Shown: positions 54,129 through 62,575 of the stretch, in pieces
Layout of the letters: every line of letters starts with the position of its first letter
Numbering within the stretch: position 1 is the first letter of the stretch
Source: Pirellulaceae bacterium
GTDB lineage: Bacteria > Planctomycetota > Planctomycetia > Pirellulales > Pirellulaceae
NCBI GenBank assembly: GCA_018402565.1
Contig: JAGYIQ010000008.1
Coordinates: forward strand, 185,431 to 249,430
DNA: 64,000 nucleotides
Direction: 5' to 3'
Notes under the pieces: generated by a model
What the model was told of the DNA's origin: nothing
Databases searched by the model: none
Seen by the model: only the letters and a program-made list of their open reading frames with translations
Made by a program: the position numbers and the translations under genes

Positions 54129-54836
54129 ATGGGTCAAAAAGTCAATCCCATTGCGTATCGGACCGGTGTTACCGTGGGCTGGAAGAGCCGTTGGTACGCC
54201 CCCAAGGCCGAGTTTGCGACCTTGTTGTTGGAAGATGTCAAGATCCGGAAGTTTGTCAAGAAGCATCCGACCAAGAACTACTCGGCCGCTGGCATCGATC
54301 ACATCGAGATCGATCGGACGCGAGACGAGGTCCGGGTCACGCTGTTTGTCGCTCGACCTGGTCTGATCATCGGCAAGAAGGGTCAAGAGGTCGAGATCCT
54401 GCAGACCGAGATCCAGAACTTGATCGGTCGGCGTGTGAACTTGCGGATCGAAGAGATCAAGCGAGCCGACTTCCAGGCTCAGTTGGTGGCGGAAAAGATT
54501 TGCGAGCAGTTGTCACGGCGATCGAGTTTCCGCCGCACGATGAAGCAAGCGATGGAAGAGACGATGAAGTCTGGGGCCAGGGGCATCAAGATTCAGTTGG
54601 CGGGCAGACTGGGCGGTGCTGAGATGGCTCGCCGTGAGAAAGCAAACTTGGGCTCCGTGCCCTTGAGCACGCTGCGAGCGAAGATCGATTACGGTTTCGC
54701 TGAAGCGACGACGCCGCAAGGCAATATTGGAGTTCAGGTGTGGGTCAACCAAGGCATGTACGGAGAAAACGAAGATGGCGCTGATGCCTCGACGAATAAA
54801 GCATCGAAAGGTCCAAAGAGGTCGTATAAAAGGTAA
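54129..54836 (+). CDS. rpsC: 30S ribosomal protein S3
   Basis: A 235-residue S3 with MGQKVNPIAYRTGVTVGWKS, a KH domain (RPGLIIGKKGQEVE) and the C-terminal GARGIKIQLAGRLGGAEMAR block, part of the mRNA entry helicase site. The C terminus has a polar extension of about 25 residues (NEDGADASTNKASKGPKR), which is why the gene overlaps rplP by 62 nt. Confidence 0.96.
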   Translation: MGQKVNPIAYRTGVTVGWKSRWYAPKAEFATLLLEDVKIRKFVKKHPTKNYSAAGIDHIEIDRTRDEVRVTLFVARPGLIIGKKGQEVEILQTEIQNLIGRRVNLRIEEIKRADFQAQLVAEKICEQLSRRSSFRRTMKQAMEETMKSGARGIKIQLAGRLGGAEMARREKANLGSVPLSTLRAKIDYGFAEATTPQGNIGVQVWVNQGMYGENEDGADASTNKASKGPKRSYKR

Positions 54837-55215
54837 TGCCTCTCGAGGCAACCGCGTGATCTTTGGTGATTTCGGGCTGCAGGCATTAGAGCCTGCATGG
54901 TTAAAAGCACAGACGATTGAAGCGGGTCGTATTGCGGCTCAACAGTACGTCCGTGGAGCGGGTGGTCGCTTGTATATCCGCGTGTTCCCCCATCGTTCGG
55001 TGACATCCCGTCCGTTGGAAACACGTATGGGTAAGGGCAAGGGCGAGCCCGAGTTTTGGGTGGCCACGATCAAACCCGGTACCGTCTTGTACGAACTGGG
55101 TAACGTGACCGAACAACAGGCCAAGATTTGCTTCGCGCGTCTGGCTCACAAGATGCCGATCCGAGTTCGCATGATCTCGCGTCGGGTGGAAATCGGTTCA
55201 GGCGAGGCGACTTAA
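54775..55215 (+). CDS. rplP: 50S ribosomal protein L16
   Basis: A 146-residue L16, which helps position A-site tRNA. LMPRRIKHRKVQRGRIKGNA and GGRLYIRVFPHRSVTSRPLE, then MGKGKGEPEFWVA are typical. The start is placed at ATG 54775 (MALMPRRIK), nine bases after GGAG. ATG 54784 is also possible. Either start lies inside rpsC, giving an overlap of 62 or 53 nt in a different frame. Confidence 0.94.
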   Translation: MALMPRRIKHRKVQRGRIKGNASRGNRVIFGDFGLQALEPAWLKAQTIEAGRIAAQQYVRGAGGRLYIRVFPHRSVTSRPLETRMGKGKGEPEFWVATIKPGTVLYELGNVTEQQAKICFARLAHKMPIRVRMISRRVEIGSGEAT

Positions 55216-55218
55216 GCA

Positions 55219-55428
55219 ATGGAAAAGATCACAGTTTCCCAACTGCGGGAGATGAATGACGAACAACTGGCGGAAACCCTGAACGACACCACCAAGGCGT
55301 TGTTCTGGTTGCGGGTGAAAGCCCAAACGGACCGGTTGGACGTCCCCAGCGAGCTGAATCGGAATCGCAAGCTGATTGCCCAGATCAAAACGATTCAGAG
55401 CCAGCGACGTTTGGCCAAGGCCGGCTAA
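55219..55428 (+). CDS. rpmC: 50S ribosomal protein L29
   Basis: A 69-residue two-helix protein at the exit-tunnel rim. EKITVSQLREMNDEQLAE and LNRNRKLIAQIKTIQSQRR match L29. It starts 3 bp after the rplP stop. Confidence 0.94.
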   Translation: MEKITVSQLREMNDEQLAETLNDTTKALFWLRVKAQTDRLDVPSELNRNRKLIAQIKTIQSQRRLAKAG

Positions 55429-55544
55429 GCTCCGGACTGCGGACCGAACGGAGTTCAGGGGCCAGCGATTCGCAGAGACGTGTGACGGAGCGGTGAGGTG
55501 GGGCGATTGGACGTGGGTTTACAAACATAGGGTAAAGGCTGACG

Positions 55545-55865
55545 ATGCCAAAGCGAGTATCGACCGGTGTGGTCACCAGCAACAAGATGGACAAGACGCT
55601 CGTCGTCGAAATCCGTCGTATGGTGATGGACAAGAAATACAAGAAATACGTGCGGTCGCGCAGCAAGTGCTACGTCCACGATGAAAACAATGAAGCCGGT
55701 GTCGGCGATAAGGTCGAGATCATTGAGTCTCGCCCCCTGTCGCGTCTGAAACGCTGGTCGTTGGTGCGCATCGTCGAGAAGAGCACGGCGGTCGATATGG
55801 CGGCCCTGAAAGAGGTTCGCCGGCATCAGAAGGAAGAACAGAAGGAAACTGAGGCCCAAGTATGA
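55545..55865 (+). CDS. rpsQ: 30S ribosomal protein S17
   Basis: A 106-residue S17, a 16S rRNA-binding OB-fold protein. RVSTGVVTSNKMDKTLVVEI and the GDKVEIIESRPLSRLKRWSL block are diagnostic. The C terminus is extended by about 20 charged residues (KEVRRHQKEEQKETEAQ). A 116-bp gap precedes it. Its stop overlaps the rplN start by four bases (ATGA). Confidence 0.95.
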   Translation: MPKRVSTGVVTSNKMDKTLVVEIRRMVMDKKYKKYVRSRSKCYVHDENNEAGVGDKVEIIESRPLSRLKRWSLVRIVEKSTAVDMAALKEVRRHQKEEQKETEAQV

Positions 55866-56230
55866 TCATGCAGGAAACTCGATTGGCGGTGGCTGACAAC
55901 ACCGGCGCCAAAGAACTGATGTGCATCAAGGTGTTGGGCGGCTCGCGACGGCGTTATGCTGGGTTGGGCGACATCATCATCTGCAGCGTCAAGGGTGTGA
56001 TTGCCGGAAGTGACGTCAAGAAAAAGCAAGTGGTGCGGGCCGTTGTGGTGCGGACCAAGCAGCCCACTCGGCGGGAGGACGGCAGCTACATCCGCTTCGA
56101 CACCAATGCGGCTGTGATCGTCGACAAAGACGGCAATCCGCGTGGAACTCGTATTTTCGGTGCGGTGGCGCGTGAACTGCGAGCCCGCAAGTTTATGAAG
56201 ATCGTCAGCTTGGCGAACGAGGTGATTTGA
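55862..56230 (+). CDS. rplN: 50S ribosomal protein L14
   Basis: A 122-residue L14, at the subunit interface. MIMQETRLAVADNTGAKELM, the GDIIICSVKGVIAG block and GTRIFGAVARELR are typical. It overlaps rpsQ by four bases. The next gene begins one base after its stop and is L5, not L24. Confidence 0.96.
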   Translation: MIMQETRLAVADNTGAKELMCIKVLGGSRRRYAGLGDIIICSVKGVIAGSDVKKKQVVRAVVVRTKQPTRREDGSYIRFDTNAAVIVDKDGNPRGTRIFGAVARELRARKFMKIVSLANEVI

Positions 56231-56231
56231 G

Positions 56232-56837
56232 ATGGCGGAACTACCGGAAAACTACGAAGCTCGCTTGCGGACCTTGTACCGCGAAAAGATCGTTCCCGTA
56301 TTGCGGGAGAAGACCGGTCGGCAGAACATCATGTCCCTGCCGAAGCTGGAGAAGATCGTTATCAACATGGGTGTGGGCAGCGCCGTGACGGACAAGAAAC
56401 ACATCGAGGACGCCCAGGCCGCGATGACGCTGATTGCCGGTCAAAAGGCCATGATCACCAACGCTCGCAAGAGCATCGCCAATTTCCGCTTGCGGGAAGG
56501 CATGCCGATCGGGGTGAAGGTGACCCTCCGTGGCAACCGCATGTACGAGTTCTTGGATCGCTTGATCACGTTTGTACTGCCGCGAGTTCGCGACTTTCGC
56601 GGTGTCAGCGACAAGGCTTTTGACGGCCGAGGAAATTACAGCCTCAGCTTGACCGAGTACTTGGTGTTTCCAGAACTCAACCCAGACAAGTTTACCCGCA
56701 AGCAAGGCATGAACATCTGCTTTGTGACCACTGCTCAAAGCGATGCCGAAGGGCGGGTTCTGCTGGATATGTTTGGGGTGCCGTTCCGGAAGCGCAAAAG
56801 CGAGACCGGGCAGCCCGTCGGAGCGGGAGCGGAGTAG
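56232..56837 (+). CDS. rplE: 50S ribosomal protein L5
   Basis: A 201-residue L5, which binds 5S rRNA. KLEKIVINMGVGSAV, QKAMITNARKSIANFRLREG and PVGVKVTLRGNRMYEFLDRL-type blocks match (GMPIGVKVTLRG here). It is about 20 residues longer than E. coli L5, from a C-terminal basic and Gly-rich tail (RKRKSETGQPVGAGAE) that shows no L24 similarity, so L24 has not been fused to it. Confidence 0.95.
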   Translation: MAELPENYEARLRTLYREKIVPVLREKTGRQNIMSLPKLEKIVINMGVGSAVTDKKHIEDAQAAMTLIAGQKAMITNARKSIANFRLREGMPIGVKVTLRGNRMYEFLDRLITFVLPRVRDFRGVSDKAFDGRGNYSLSLTEYLVFPELNPDKFTRKQGMNICFVTTAQSDAEGRVLLDMFGVPFRKRKSETGQPVGAGAE

Positions 56838-56908
56838 GATTGTTGGGGCGGTGTTGAGTTGGGGTAGTGGTGGGTTCGACAGGTCGTTTTTTTAGGTGAT
56901 GAGTATCC

Positions 56909-57094
56909 GTGGCAAGTAAAGCGAAAATAGCCAAGGCAATGCGTACGCCGAAGTTTTCTGCTCGCAGCGAAAACCGGTGCAAGTTGTGTGGTCGTCCCCG
57001 CTCCGTTTACCGCAAGTTCGGCATCTGTCGAATTTGTTTTCGGAAACTGGCGGATAACGGCCTGATTCCTGGCGTTCGCAAGGCAAGCTGGTAG
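56909..57094 (+). CDS. rpsN: 30S ribosomal protein S14, zinc-binding type
   Basis: A 61-residue short S14 of the zinc-containing (type Z, C+) form, with Cys at 24, 27, 40 and 43 in RCKLCGRP and GICRICFR. It ends in GLIPGVRKASW. The start is a GTG at 56909. Confidence 0.95.
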   Translation: MASKAKIAKAMRTPKFSARSENRCKLCGRPRSVYRKFGICRICFRKLADNGLIPGVRKASW

Positions 57095-57113
57095 GACTGA
57101 GGATTTAGCAACC

Positions 57114-57509
57114 ATGATGACTGATCCAATTGCTGACATGCTGACACGGATCCGCAATGCCATTAGCGTCGAGAAGGCGTTTGTGGACATGCCGGCCTCG
57201 AAGGTTAAACGTGGCGTGGCGGAAGTGCTGAAGCGTGAAGGCTACATCTGGGACTTCGCGGTCCTAGAGGAAAAACCGGCTGCGATCCTGCGGATTGAGC
57301 TGAAGTACGGCCCTAGTGGCGAAAAGGTGATCCAAAAGATCAAGCGGGTCAGCTGCCCAGGGCGGCGGATTTATTCCCACGCCAAGGACCTGCGACCCGT
57401 GTTGGGTGGCTTGGGCATCCGTGTCCTTAGCACCAGCCAGGGCGTGATCAGCGATCGTGAGGCTCGCCAGCAAAAGGTCGGTGGCGAAGTCCTGTGTGAA
57501 GTTTGGTAG
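57114..57509 (+). CDS. rpsH: 30S ribosomal protein S8
   Basis: A 131-residue S8, a primary 16S rRNA binder. DPIADMLTRIRNAISV, the VSCPGRRIYSHAKDLRPVLG region and the GVISDREARQQKVGGEVLC end are typical. ATGs at 57114 and 57117 are both possible. GAGGA lies at 57098-57102. Confidence 0.95.
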   Translation: MMTDPIADMLTRIRNAISVEKAFVDMPASKVKRGVAEVLKREGYIWDFAVLEEKPAAILRIELKYGPSGEKVIQKIKRVSCPGRRIYSHAKDLRPVLGGLGIRVLSTSQGVISDREARQQKVGGEVLCEVW

Positions 57510-57535
57510 GCCAGACGGTTGCCATCGCGGCGGTC

Positions 57536-57560
57536 GGTCTCACGGGTTGCCGCTGAGACC
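57536..57560 (+). promoter_or_regulatory. Hairpin in the rpsH-rplF gap
   Basis: GGTCTCA (57536-57542) pairs perfectly with TGAGACC (57554-57560) around an 11-base loop, with no T-run. It lies about 40 bases before rplF. Significance is unknown. Confidence 0.35.
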
Positions 57561-57601
57561 TGCGTTCGGCGAGTGGTCGCAAGATTGAAAAGAGTGCGAA
57601 G

Positions 57602-58141
57602 ATGTCACGTATTGGAAAAAAACCGATCGAAGTCCTCGACGGCGTCAAGCTGACGTTGCAAGGTCGTGAACTGAGTGTCGAAGGTCCGCAAGGGCAACTC
57701 AGCTACACGCTGCGACCAGAGGTGCAAGCCCAGTTGAGCGACGATGGAAAGACCCTGGTAATTACGGCCGAAGACGGTCGTGAGGCGCGGGCCTTCCACG
57801 GACTGACTCGGGCCTTGGTCCACAACATGATTTTCGGAGTCAAGAACGGCTACGAGAAGAAGTTGGAACTGCAGGGCGTCGGTTACGTCTGCTCGCTCAA
57901 GGGCGATGAACTCAACCTGCGGGTTGGCTTCGCCAATGAACTGAAGAAGAAGGTTCCTAGCAACCTCAGCGTGACCTGCCCGGATCAAACTCATATCGTA
58001 GTCCGCGGTTGCGACAAGCAAGCGGTCGGCGAGTTCGCAGCGGCTGTCCGCTCCCTGCGAAAGCCAGAGCCATACAAGGGCAAGGGCATTCGGTATCAGG
58101 GTGAAGTGATCAAGCTCAAGGCGGGCAAGTCCGCCAAGTAA
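57602..58141 (+). CDS. rplF: 50S ribosomal protein L6
   Basis: A 179-residue L6, near the GTPase centre. SRIGKKPIEVLDGVKLTL at the start and the C-terminal RKPEPYKGKGIRYQGEVIKL signature are clear. It is followed by a 145-bp gap with no gene before rplR. Confidence 0.96.
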   Translation: MSRIGKKPIEVLDGVKLTLQGRELSVEGPQGQLSYTLRPEVQAQLSDDGKTLVITAEDGREARAFHGLTRALVHNMIFGVKNGYEKKLELQGVGYVCSLKGDELNLRVGFANELKKKVPSNLSVTCPDQTHIVVRGCDKQAVGEFAAAVRSLRKPEPYKGKGIRYQGEVIKLKAGKSAK

Positions 58142-58286
58142 GCCGTCCGCGGTACGGTGCGGAATCCCTGGGCTGGGGGGTGTGGGCAATTTGGTGGTGT
58201 TGGGTATTAGGGTTTACAGGGGTGTCAAGTGGTTCTGGCCGTGCGGGTCGGGATCGCGGGTGGTTGATTCAGCAAGGTGATGTACT

Positions 58287-58655
58287 GTGAAAGCGGTCAA
58301 GATTAAAAACCTGCGGCGTTGGCGCCGAACAAATCGGGTTCGTAAGAAATTGCGTGGCTGCCAGGCGGTTCCGCGTCTGTCGGTGTTCCGCAGTAACAAG
58401 CACCTGATGTGCCAACTGATCGACGACGAAAGTGGACGCACTTTGGCCTCGGCCAGTACCCGTGAGAAGTCGCTGCAAAGCGAGATCGGGTACGGCGGAA
58501 ACGTCGATGCGGCCAAGAAGATTGGAACGGTCCTGGCCCAGCGGGCTTTGGCGGCCGGGATCCAGAACTGCCGCTTCGATCGTGGCCCGTACCGCTTCCA
58601 CGGTCGGGTCGCTGAGATCGCTAATGCGGCTCGCGAGGGCGGCTTGCAGTTCTAG
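58287..58655 (+). CDS. rplR: 50S ribosomal protein L18
   Basis: A 122-residue L18, a 5S rRNA-binding protein. RVRKKLRGCQAVPRLSVFRS, the IDDESGRTLASAST block and FDRGPYRFHGRVAEIANAAR match. The start is GTG at 58287, with AAGGTGAT upstream. Confidence 0.95.
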   Translation: MKAVKIKNLRRWRRTNRVRKKLRGCQAVPRLSVFRSNKHLMCQLIDDESGRTLASASTREKSLQSEIGYGGNVDAAKKIGTVLAQRALAAGIQNCRFDRGPYRFHGRVAEIANAAREGGLQF

Positions 58656-58850
58656 TCGGATACCAGCAGCCACCCTCAGCGGTGGGCTTGGGAAAGAGCA
58701 GGAAGACCCTCTCCTCGACAGCCAATCACGAGACGTAGGCTCGTTGGATCAGGTTATCGGTGGGATGGGGTTGGGCAGCGGGCCAACACAGATTAAGATT
58801 AGGGTCAGATTACGAGTGGGTACGGGACGTTTGTTGAGGGAGCCAGCATA

Positions 58851-59336
58851 GTGGCGGAGAGTCGGAACAGCGATCAATTGGTCGAAAACGTAGTGAAAAT
58901 CAAGCGTTGTGCCACCGTGGTCAAAGGTGGTCGCCGCTTCAGTTTCGCCGCCTGTGTGGTCGTGGGCGATGGCAAAGGCCGTGTGGGCGTCGGCTACGGC
59001 AAAGCCAACGAGGTGCCGCCCAGCGTCGAAAAGGGCAACAAGCAAGCCGCTCGGCGGATGCAGTCCTTCCCCATCACCGACGGCACGATCCCGCATGCGG
59101 TTCAAGGCAGCTACGGCGCCTCAACCGTACTCTTGATCCCGGCCGGGCCAGGTACGGGTATCATTGCCGGTGCCGCCGTTCGAGCGGTGTGTGAGGCGGC
59201 TGGTCTGCATAACGTGCTGACGAAAAATCTCGGTAGCACCAACCCGGTTACGGTTGTCAAGGCCACTTTGGTAGCTCTGAGCCAGCTGCGAACCCGGGAA
59301 ACGATTGAACAATTGCGTGGAGTGTCCTTGTCATGA
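58851..59336 (+). CDS. rpsE: 30S ribosomal protein S5
   Basis: A 161-residue S5, involved in decoding accuracy and mRNA unwinding. VKIKRCATVVKGGRRFSFAA, the GKGRVGVGYGKANEVP block and GSTNPVTVVKATLVAL are typical. The start is GTG at 58851, with GAGGGAG nine bases upstream. The 195-bp gap before it (58656-58850) shows no gene. Its stop overlaps the rplO start by four bases, so there is no room for L30. Confidence 0.95.
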   Translation: MAESRNSDQLVENVVKIKRCATVVKGGRRFSFAACVVVGDGKGRVGVGYGKANEVPPSVEKGNKQAARRMQSFPITDGTIPHAVQGSYGASTVLLIPAGPGTGIIAGAAVRAVCEAAGLHNVLTKNLGSTNPVTVVKATLVALSQLRTRETIEQLRGVSLS

Positions 59337-59839
59337 ATTTGAACGAAGTCAACGAAGGAATCACCAAGTTTCGTCCCCGCAAGCGGCTGGGACGCGGACC
59401 AGGTTCCGGACAGGGAAAGACCGGCGGTCGTGGTCACAAGGGCCAACGTTCGCGTCCAGGCCGTGGCCAATCGGTCGTCTTCCAGGGCGGTACCATGCCG
59501 CTGTTCCGACGCCAACCCAAGCGTGGGTTCACCAACTCCTTCGCTCCCGTGGTCGTTTCCGTGAATGTACGGGACCTGGAGCGCGAGTTCTCGGCCGGTG
59601 ACGTGGTCAATGCCGAGACCATGCGGGCTCGCAACTTGGCCAAGCGCACCTACGATCAACTGAAGATTTTGGGGACGGGCGAGCTGACCAAGGCTCTGCA
59701 AGTCACGGCCCATCAGTTCAGCGAGAGCGCCAAGGTCAAAATCGAGCAGGCCGGTGGGTCGATCACAATCCTGCCTGGTCCGGCTCCCGTGGTCAAGAAC
59801 AAGCAACGCAGTGCGAAGCCGGCAACTGCCAAGCGCTAG
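59333..59839 (+). CDS. rplO: 50S ribosomal protein L15
   Basis: A 168-residue L15, a late 50S assembly protein. The Gly/Arg-rich N-terminal region (RKRLGRGPGSGQGKTGGRGH) and FQGGTMPLFRRQPKRGF are diagnostic. The C-terminal 15 residues form a basic tail (VVKNKQRSAKPATAKR). The ATG overlaps the rpsE stop (ATGA). Confidence 0.95.
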   Translation: MNLNEVNEGITKFRPRKRLGRGPGSGQGKTGGRGHKGQRSRPGRGQSVVFQGGTMPLFRRQPKRGFTNSFAPVVVSVNVRDLEREFSAGDVVNAETMRARNLAKRTYDQLKILGTGELTKALQVTAHQFSESAKVKIEQAGGSITILPGPAPVVKNKQRSAKPATAKR

Positions 59840-59856
59840 TCGCAGTCCGTCTGTCG

Positions 59857-59900
59857 GGTGGACCATCGGGCGGCCGAGGTGAAACTCCGGCGGGTCCACC
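59857..59900 (+). promoter_or_regulatory. Hairpin between rplO and secY
   Basis: GGTGGACC (59857-59864) pairs perfectly with GGTCCACC (59893-59900), with further G/C-rich potential inside. There is no T-run, so it is not a classical terminator. It could be a processing or attenuation site in the 190-bp gap before secY. Confidence 0.4.
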
Positions 59901-60029
59901 GAACCAGCCCCAGAGGTACTCGGCCTTGCGGAACGATGACAACCTGGGCCGGGTAACTGGATGGATGGACCGCCAGCGAAGTTGAGTTGACAGGAAGTCC
60001 TCGAGTCGAGGTGGGAGAGATAGAGAGCC

Positions 60030-61397
60030 ATGTTTGAAAAACTGCGGACCGTTTTCTCGATCCCGGAATTGCGTCAAAAGATTTTTTTGACGCTGTTTCT
60101 CTTGGCGATTTTTCGCATCGGCTGGACCATCTATCTGCCGGTAGTTGATATCGAGGCCATGGAAGGGTCGCGGAACTCGGCCGGTGGATTGGGCGCGCTG
60201 CTCGAGACCGTCCAGGTGCTCAGCGCCAGCCAACTCAGTCAAGCCACCATCTTTGGCTTGGGCATCATGCCGTATATCTCGGCATCGATCATGTTCCAAT
60301 TGCTCAGTAACGTTTATCCGCCGTTGGTCGAATTGCGAAAAGAGGGGGAGTCCGGTCGCAAGAAGATCAACGACTACACCCGCTACGTGACCGTGATACT
60401 CTGCTTCATCCAGAGTTTTCTCTACGTGCGGATGTACTTGATGGCAGATCAGGGAGGAGGTGCGAACTTGACCGCCTCCGAGTTCGAGGTCGACGGGCAG
60501 CTCACCTTCGGCTGGCAGATCGTCTCCGTCTTAATTATGACCTCCGGCAGCGTCTTCCTGATGTGGCTCGGTGAACAAATCGACGAATATGGCATCGGCA
60601 ATGGTATCAGCTTGCTCATCATGGGTGGCATTTTGGCCTCCATGCCGGGCGCTTTGGGCAGCCTGATCGGCGACGCCGAACTGCGGCTCAACGGTTTTGA
60701 TCCCTCGAAGGTCGGCATCGAGTTGCTGCTGGTTTTGGCCTTCCTGTTCATTGCAGTCGTCTCGTCGACAGTGTATGTCATGCAGTCGCAGCGTCGGATT
60801 CCAACCCAGAGCGCGAAGCACGTGCGGGGCCGCCGAGTCTTCGGTGGCACCAAGCAGTACATGCCGCTGCGGATGCTGCAAGCCGGCGTCATGCCGATCA
60901 TTTTCTCCACAACACTGCTGATTTTCCCTTACTTGATTTTCCAGTTCTTCGGCCAAGTGGCACCGGGGACGGTCGCTTCGTTGTTCGAGTCGGCGGCCAA
61001 TGCTTTCCAACCCGGCCACTTGCTTTATAACCTGGCCAACGTGGGACTGATTTTCTTCTTCTGCTTCTTCTGGACTGCCATCATGTTCAACCCGAAGGAG
61101 ATCGCCGACAACTTGAAGGAGAGCGGTGCCTTTATCCCCGGACATCGACCTGGCAAGCGGACCGAAGAGTATCTGGACCGCGTGATGCATCGGGTGACGT
61201 TTGTGGGTGCCGCGTTCCTCAGTGTCATCGCGGTGGTGCCGACGATCCTCACCTACCTGTTCCCTAATGTGAACTACATGATCGCCAGTTTCTACGGCGG
61301 TACCGGGTTGCTGATTGCGGTCAGTGTGTCCTACGACCTGATCAGTAAGATCGACAGCTACCTACTGATGCGGAATCACAAGAGCCTGTTGGAGTAA
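60030..61397 (+). CDS. secY: Protein translocase subunit SecY
   Basis: A 455-residue, roughly ten-helix channel of the SecYEG translocon. Landmarks: FLTLFLLAIFRIGWTIYLP-type first helix, FGLGIMPYISASIMFQLL, the GIGNGISLLIMGGI region, and the cytoplasmic RRIPTQSAK loop before VRGRRVFGG. The ADNLKESGAFIPGHRPGKRT loop, which contacts the ribosome and SecA, is also present. It is the last gene of the spc-type cluster in this window. No map, infA, rpsM or rpsK follows. Confidence 0.96.
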   Translation: MFEKLRTVFSIPELRQKIFLTLFLLAIFRIGWTIYLPVVDIEAMEGSRNSAGGLGALLETVQVLSASQLSQATIFGLGIMPYISASIMFQLLSNVYPPLVELRKEGESGRKKINDYTRYVTVILCFIQSFLYVRMYLMADQGGGANLTASEFEVDGQLTFGWQIVSVLIMTSGSVFLMWLGEQIDEYGIGNGISLLIMGGILASMPGALGSLIGDAELRLNGFDPSKVGIELLLVLAFLFIAVVSSTVYVMQSQRRIPTQSAKHVRGRRVFGGTKQYMPLRMLQAGVMPIIFSTTLLIFPYLIFQFFGQVAPGTVASLFESAANAFQPGHLLYNLANVGLIFFFCFFWTAIMFNPKEIADNLKESGAFIPGHRPGKRTEEYLDRVMHRVTFVGAAFLSVIAVVPTILTYLFPNVNYMIASFYGGTGLLIAVSVSYDLISKIDSYLLMRNHKSLLE

Positions 61398-61463
61398 CTG
61401 CTCTTGACATCCTCTCTGCCCGGGTGGTATCCCTCGGGCGGTTGCGAGATAGAATCGGCGTGT

Positions 61464-61492
61464 GGCGGTCATCGTGACTGGCGATGGCCGCC
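61464..61492 (+). terminator. Possible terminator hairpin after secY
   Basis: GGCGGTCATCG (61464-61474) pairs with CGATGGCCGCC (61482-61492), 10 Watson-Crick pairs and one G-T, with a 7-base loop. No T-run follows, so the call is tentative. It marks the end of the ribosomal cluster. Confidence 0.5.
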
Positions 61493-61537
61493 GTCGTTGC
61501 TCGGCCAATCACATGATGGATCATAGTGAGTTGCCCC

Positions 61538-62521
61538 ATGAAGTCTGTCGAGCGTCGGTTCGGGGCCACTGGCCCATTCGTTTGCAACGCTGAGTGTACC
61601 TACGTCGGCAGCCCATTCCCCGGTTTCTTCCTCGGATGGGCGGCGATTGCAATGGCGACTCTCCTGGTGGGCACGGCCCCCGAAGTGTCAGCCCAACAAT
61701 TTCGGATCGAAACCGAAGTCTTTGACGATAGCCAGCAAGTGATGGCTCGCAGTTTGACCCTGTTTGATGGGTCGACCGTTTACGACTTCTTGATGACTAC
61801 GACCGCCAGTGAGACGCCCGGCGGTCCGACGGTGGATGGCATCACAGTCGGCCAGTCTACCGCGGGTCAGTCCGGCTCGGGTCAGTCCGGCTCGGGCCAG
61901 TCCGGCTCGGGCCAGTCCAGTGCTGCGGCGGTGCGATTTCGCGTGGAAGAGGTCGTGGTCATGGACCATGCGCGGCAGCGGATCACGCTCTTGGACCAAC
62001 AGCAACGGCACAAATTCGAGATTGGACATGCCGAACTGTTGTCGATGGTGGCCAGCATGCAGGCCAGTGAAACGCTGCGGGCTCGCGATACCTTTCTGCT
62101 CGAGCCAAAACTGACCGAGAGTTTTGATCCGCCGACTGGCGAGCTGGAGTTGGCCAGCCCCCGCCTGGGCTACCGAGCTCTGGGGCAAGTGGCCACGGAT
62201 CCGCAGGTGGTCGCCCAGTACTACTTGTTCGCGGACTGGGCCGCTCGCTTGAACGCCACCGACAGCCGCAAGCTGCCCCCGTTCGCCCGTTTGCAGCTGA
62301 ATCAAGCGATGAAGCGACGCGGTTGGTTGCCCACCCAAGTGCACTTGGATCTGACAATTTTGACCGACCAGCGGCTCCAAGCGACAGCCAAGCACCATAC
62401 GCTGTTGCAGTTGTCGGCCAACGATCGGCAGCGGATCGAAAGCGTGCAAAAGCAGTTGAATGATTTTCCTGCGGTCAGCCTGACTCGTTACCGTCATCTG
62501 ACCACCGCCGGCAATTTTTGA
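61538..62521 (+). CDS. Secreted hypothetical protein with Gly/Ser/Gln repeat
   Basis: A 327-residue protein I do not recognise. A hydrophobic segment at about 34-50 (LGWAAIAMATLLVGTAP) followed by VSAQQ looks like a long signal peptide. Residues 105-129 are a GQSGS-type repeat encoded by five 15-bp units (61850-61924). The rest is a soluble domain that resembles uncharacterised planctomycete proteins in composition only. The start is ATG 61538. GTG at 61526 would add four residues. It is followed 54 bp later by the DUF1501 gene. Confidence 0.7.
   Translation: MKSVERRFGATGPFVCNAECTYVGSPFPGFFLGWAAIAMATLLVGTAPEVSAQQFRIETEVFDDSQQVMARSLTLFDGSTVYDFLMTTTASETPGGPTVDGITVGQSTAGQSGSGQSGSGQSGSGQSSAAAVRFRVEEVVVMDHARQRITLLDQQQRHKFEIGHAELLSMVASMQASETLRARDTFLLEPKLTESFDPPTGELELASPRLGYRALGQVATDPQVVAQYYLFADWAARLNATDSRKLPPFARLQLNQAMKRRGWLPTQVHLDLTILTDQRLQATAKHHTLLQLSANDRQRIESVQKQLNDFPAVSLTRYRHLTTAGNF
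61850..61924 (+). repeat. Five 15-bp tandem repeats inside the hypothetical gene
   Basis: Units at 61850, 61865, 61880, 61895 and 61910 share GG(T/C)CAGTCCGGCTCG and keep the reading frame. The two central pairs are nearly identical, and the outer units are diverged. Confidence 0.92.
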
Positions 62522-62575
62522 GTATCATAAAGACCGAGGGGTTGTGTCGGTTTCTCTGCGGTTGGGATGCACCTG

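Noticed and set aside
56838..56908. Relocated small gene for L24 between rplE and rpsN
   Set aside because: The gap is only 71 bp, and no open frame with L24 features exists there or in the other gaps of the cluster.
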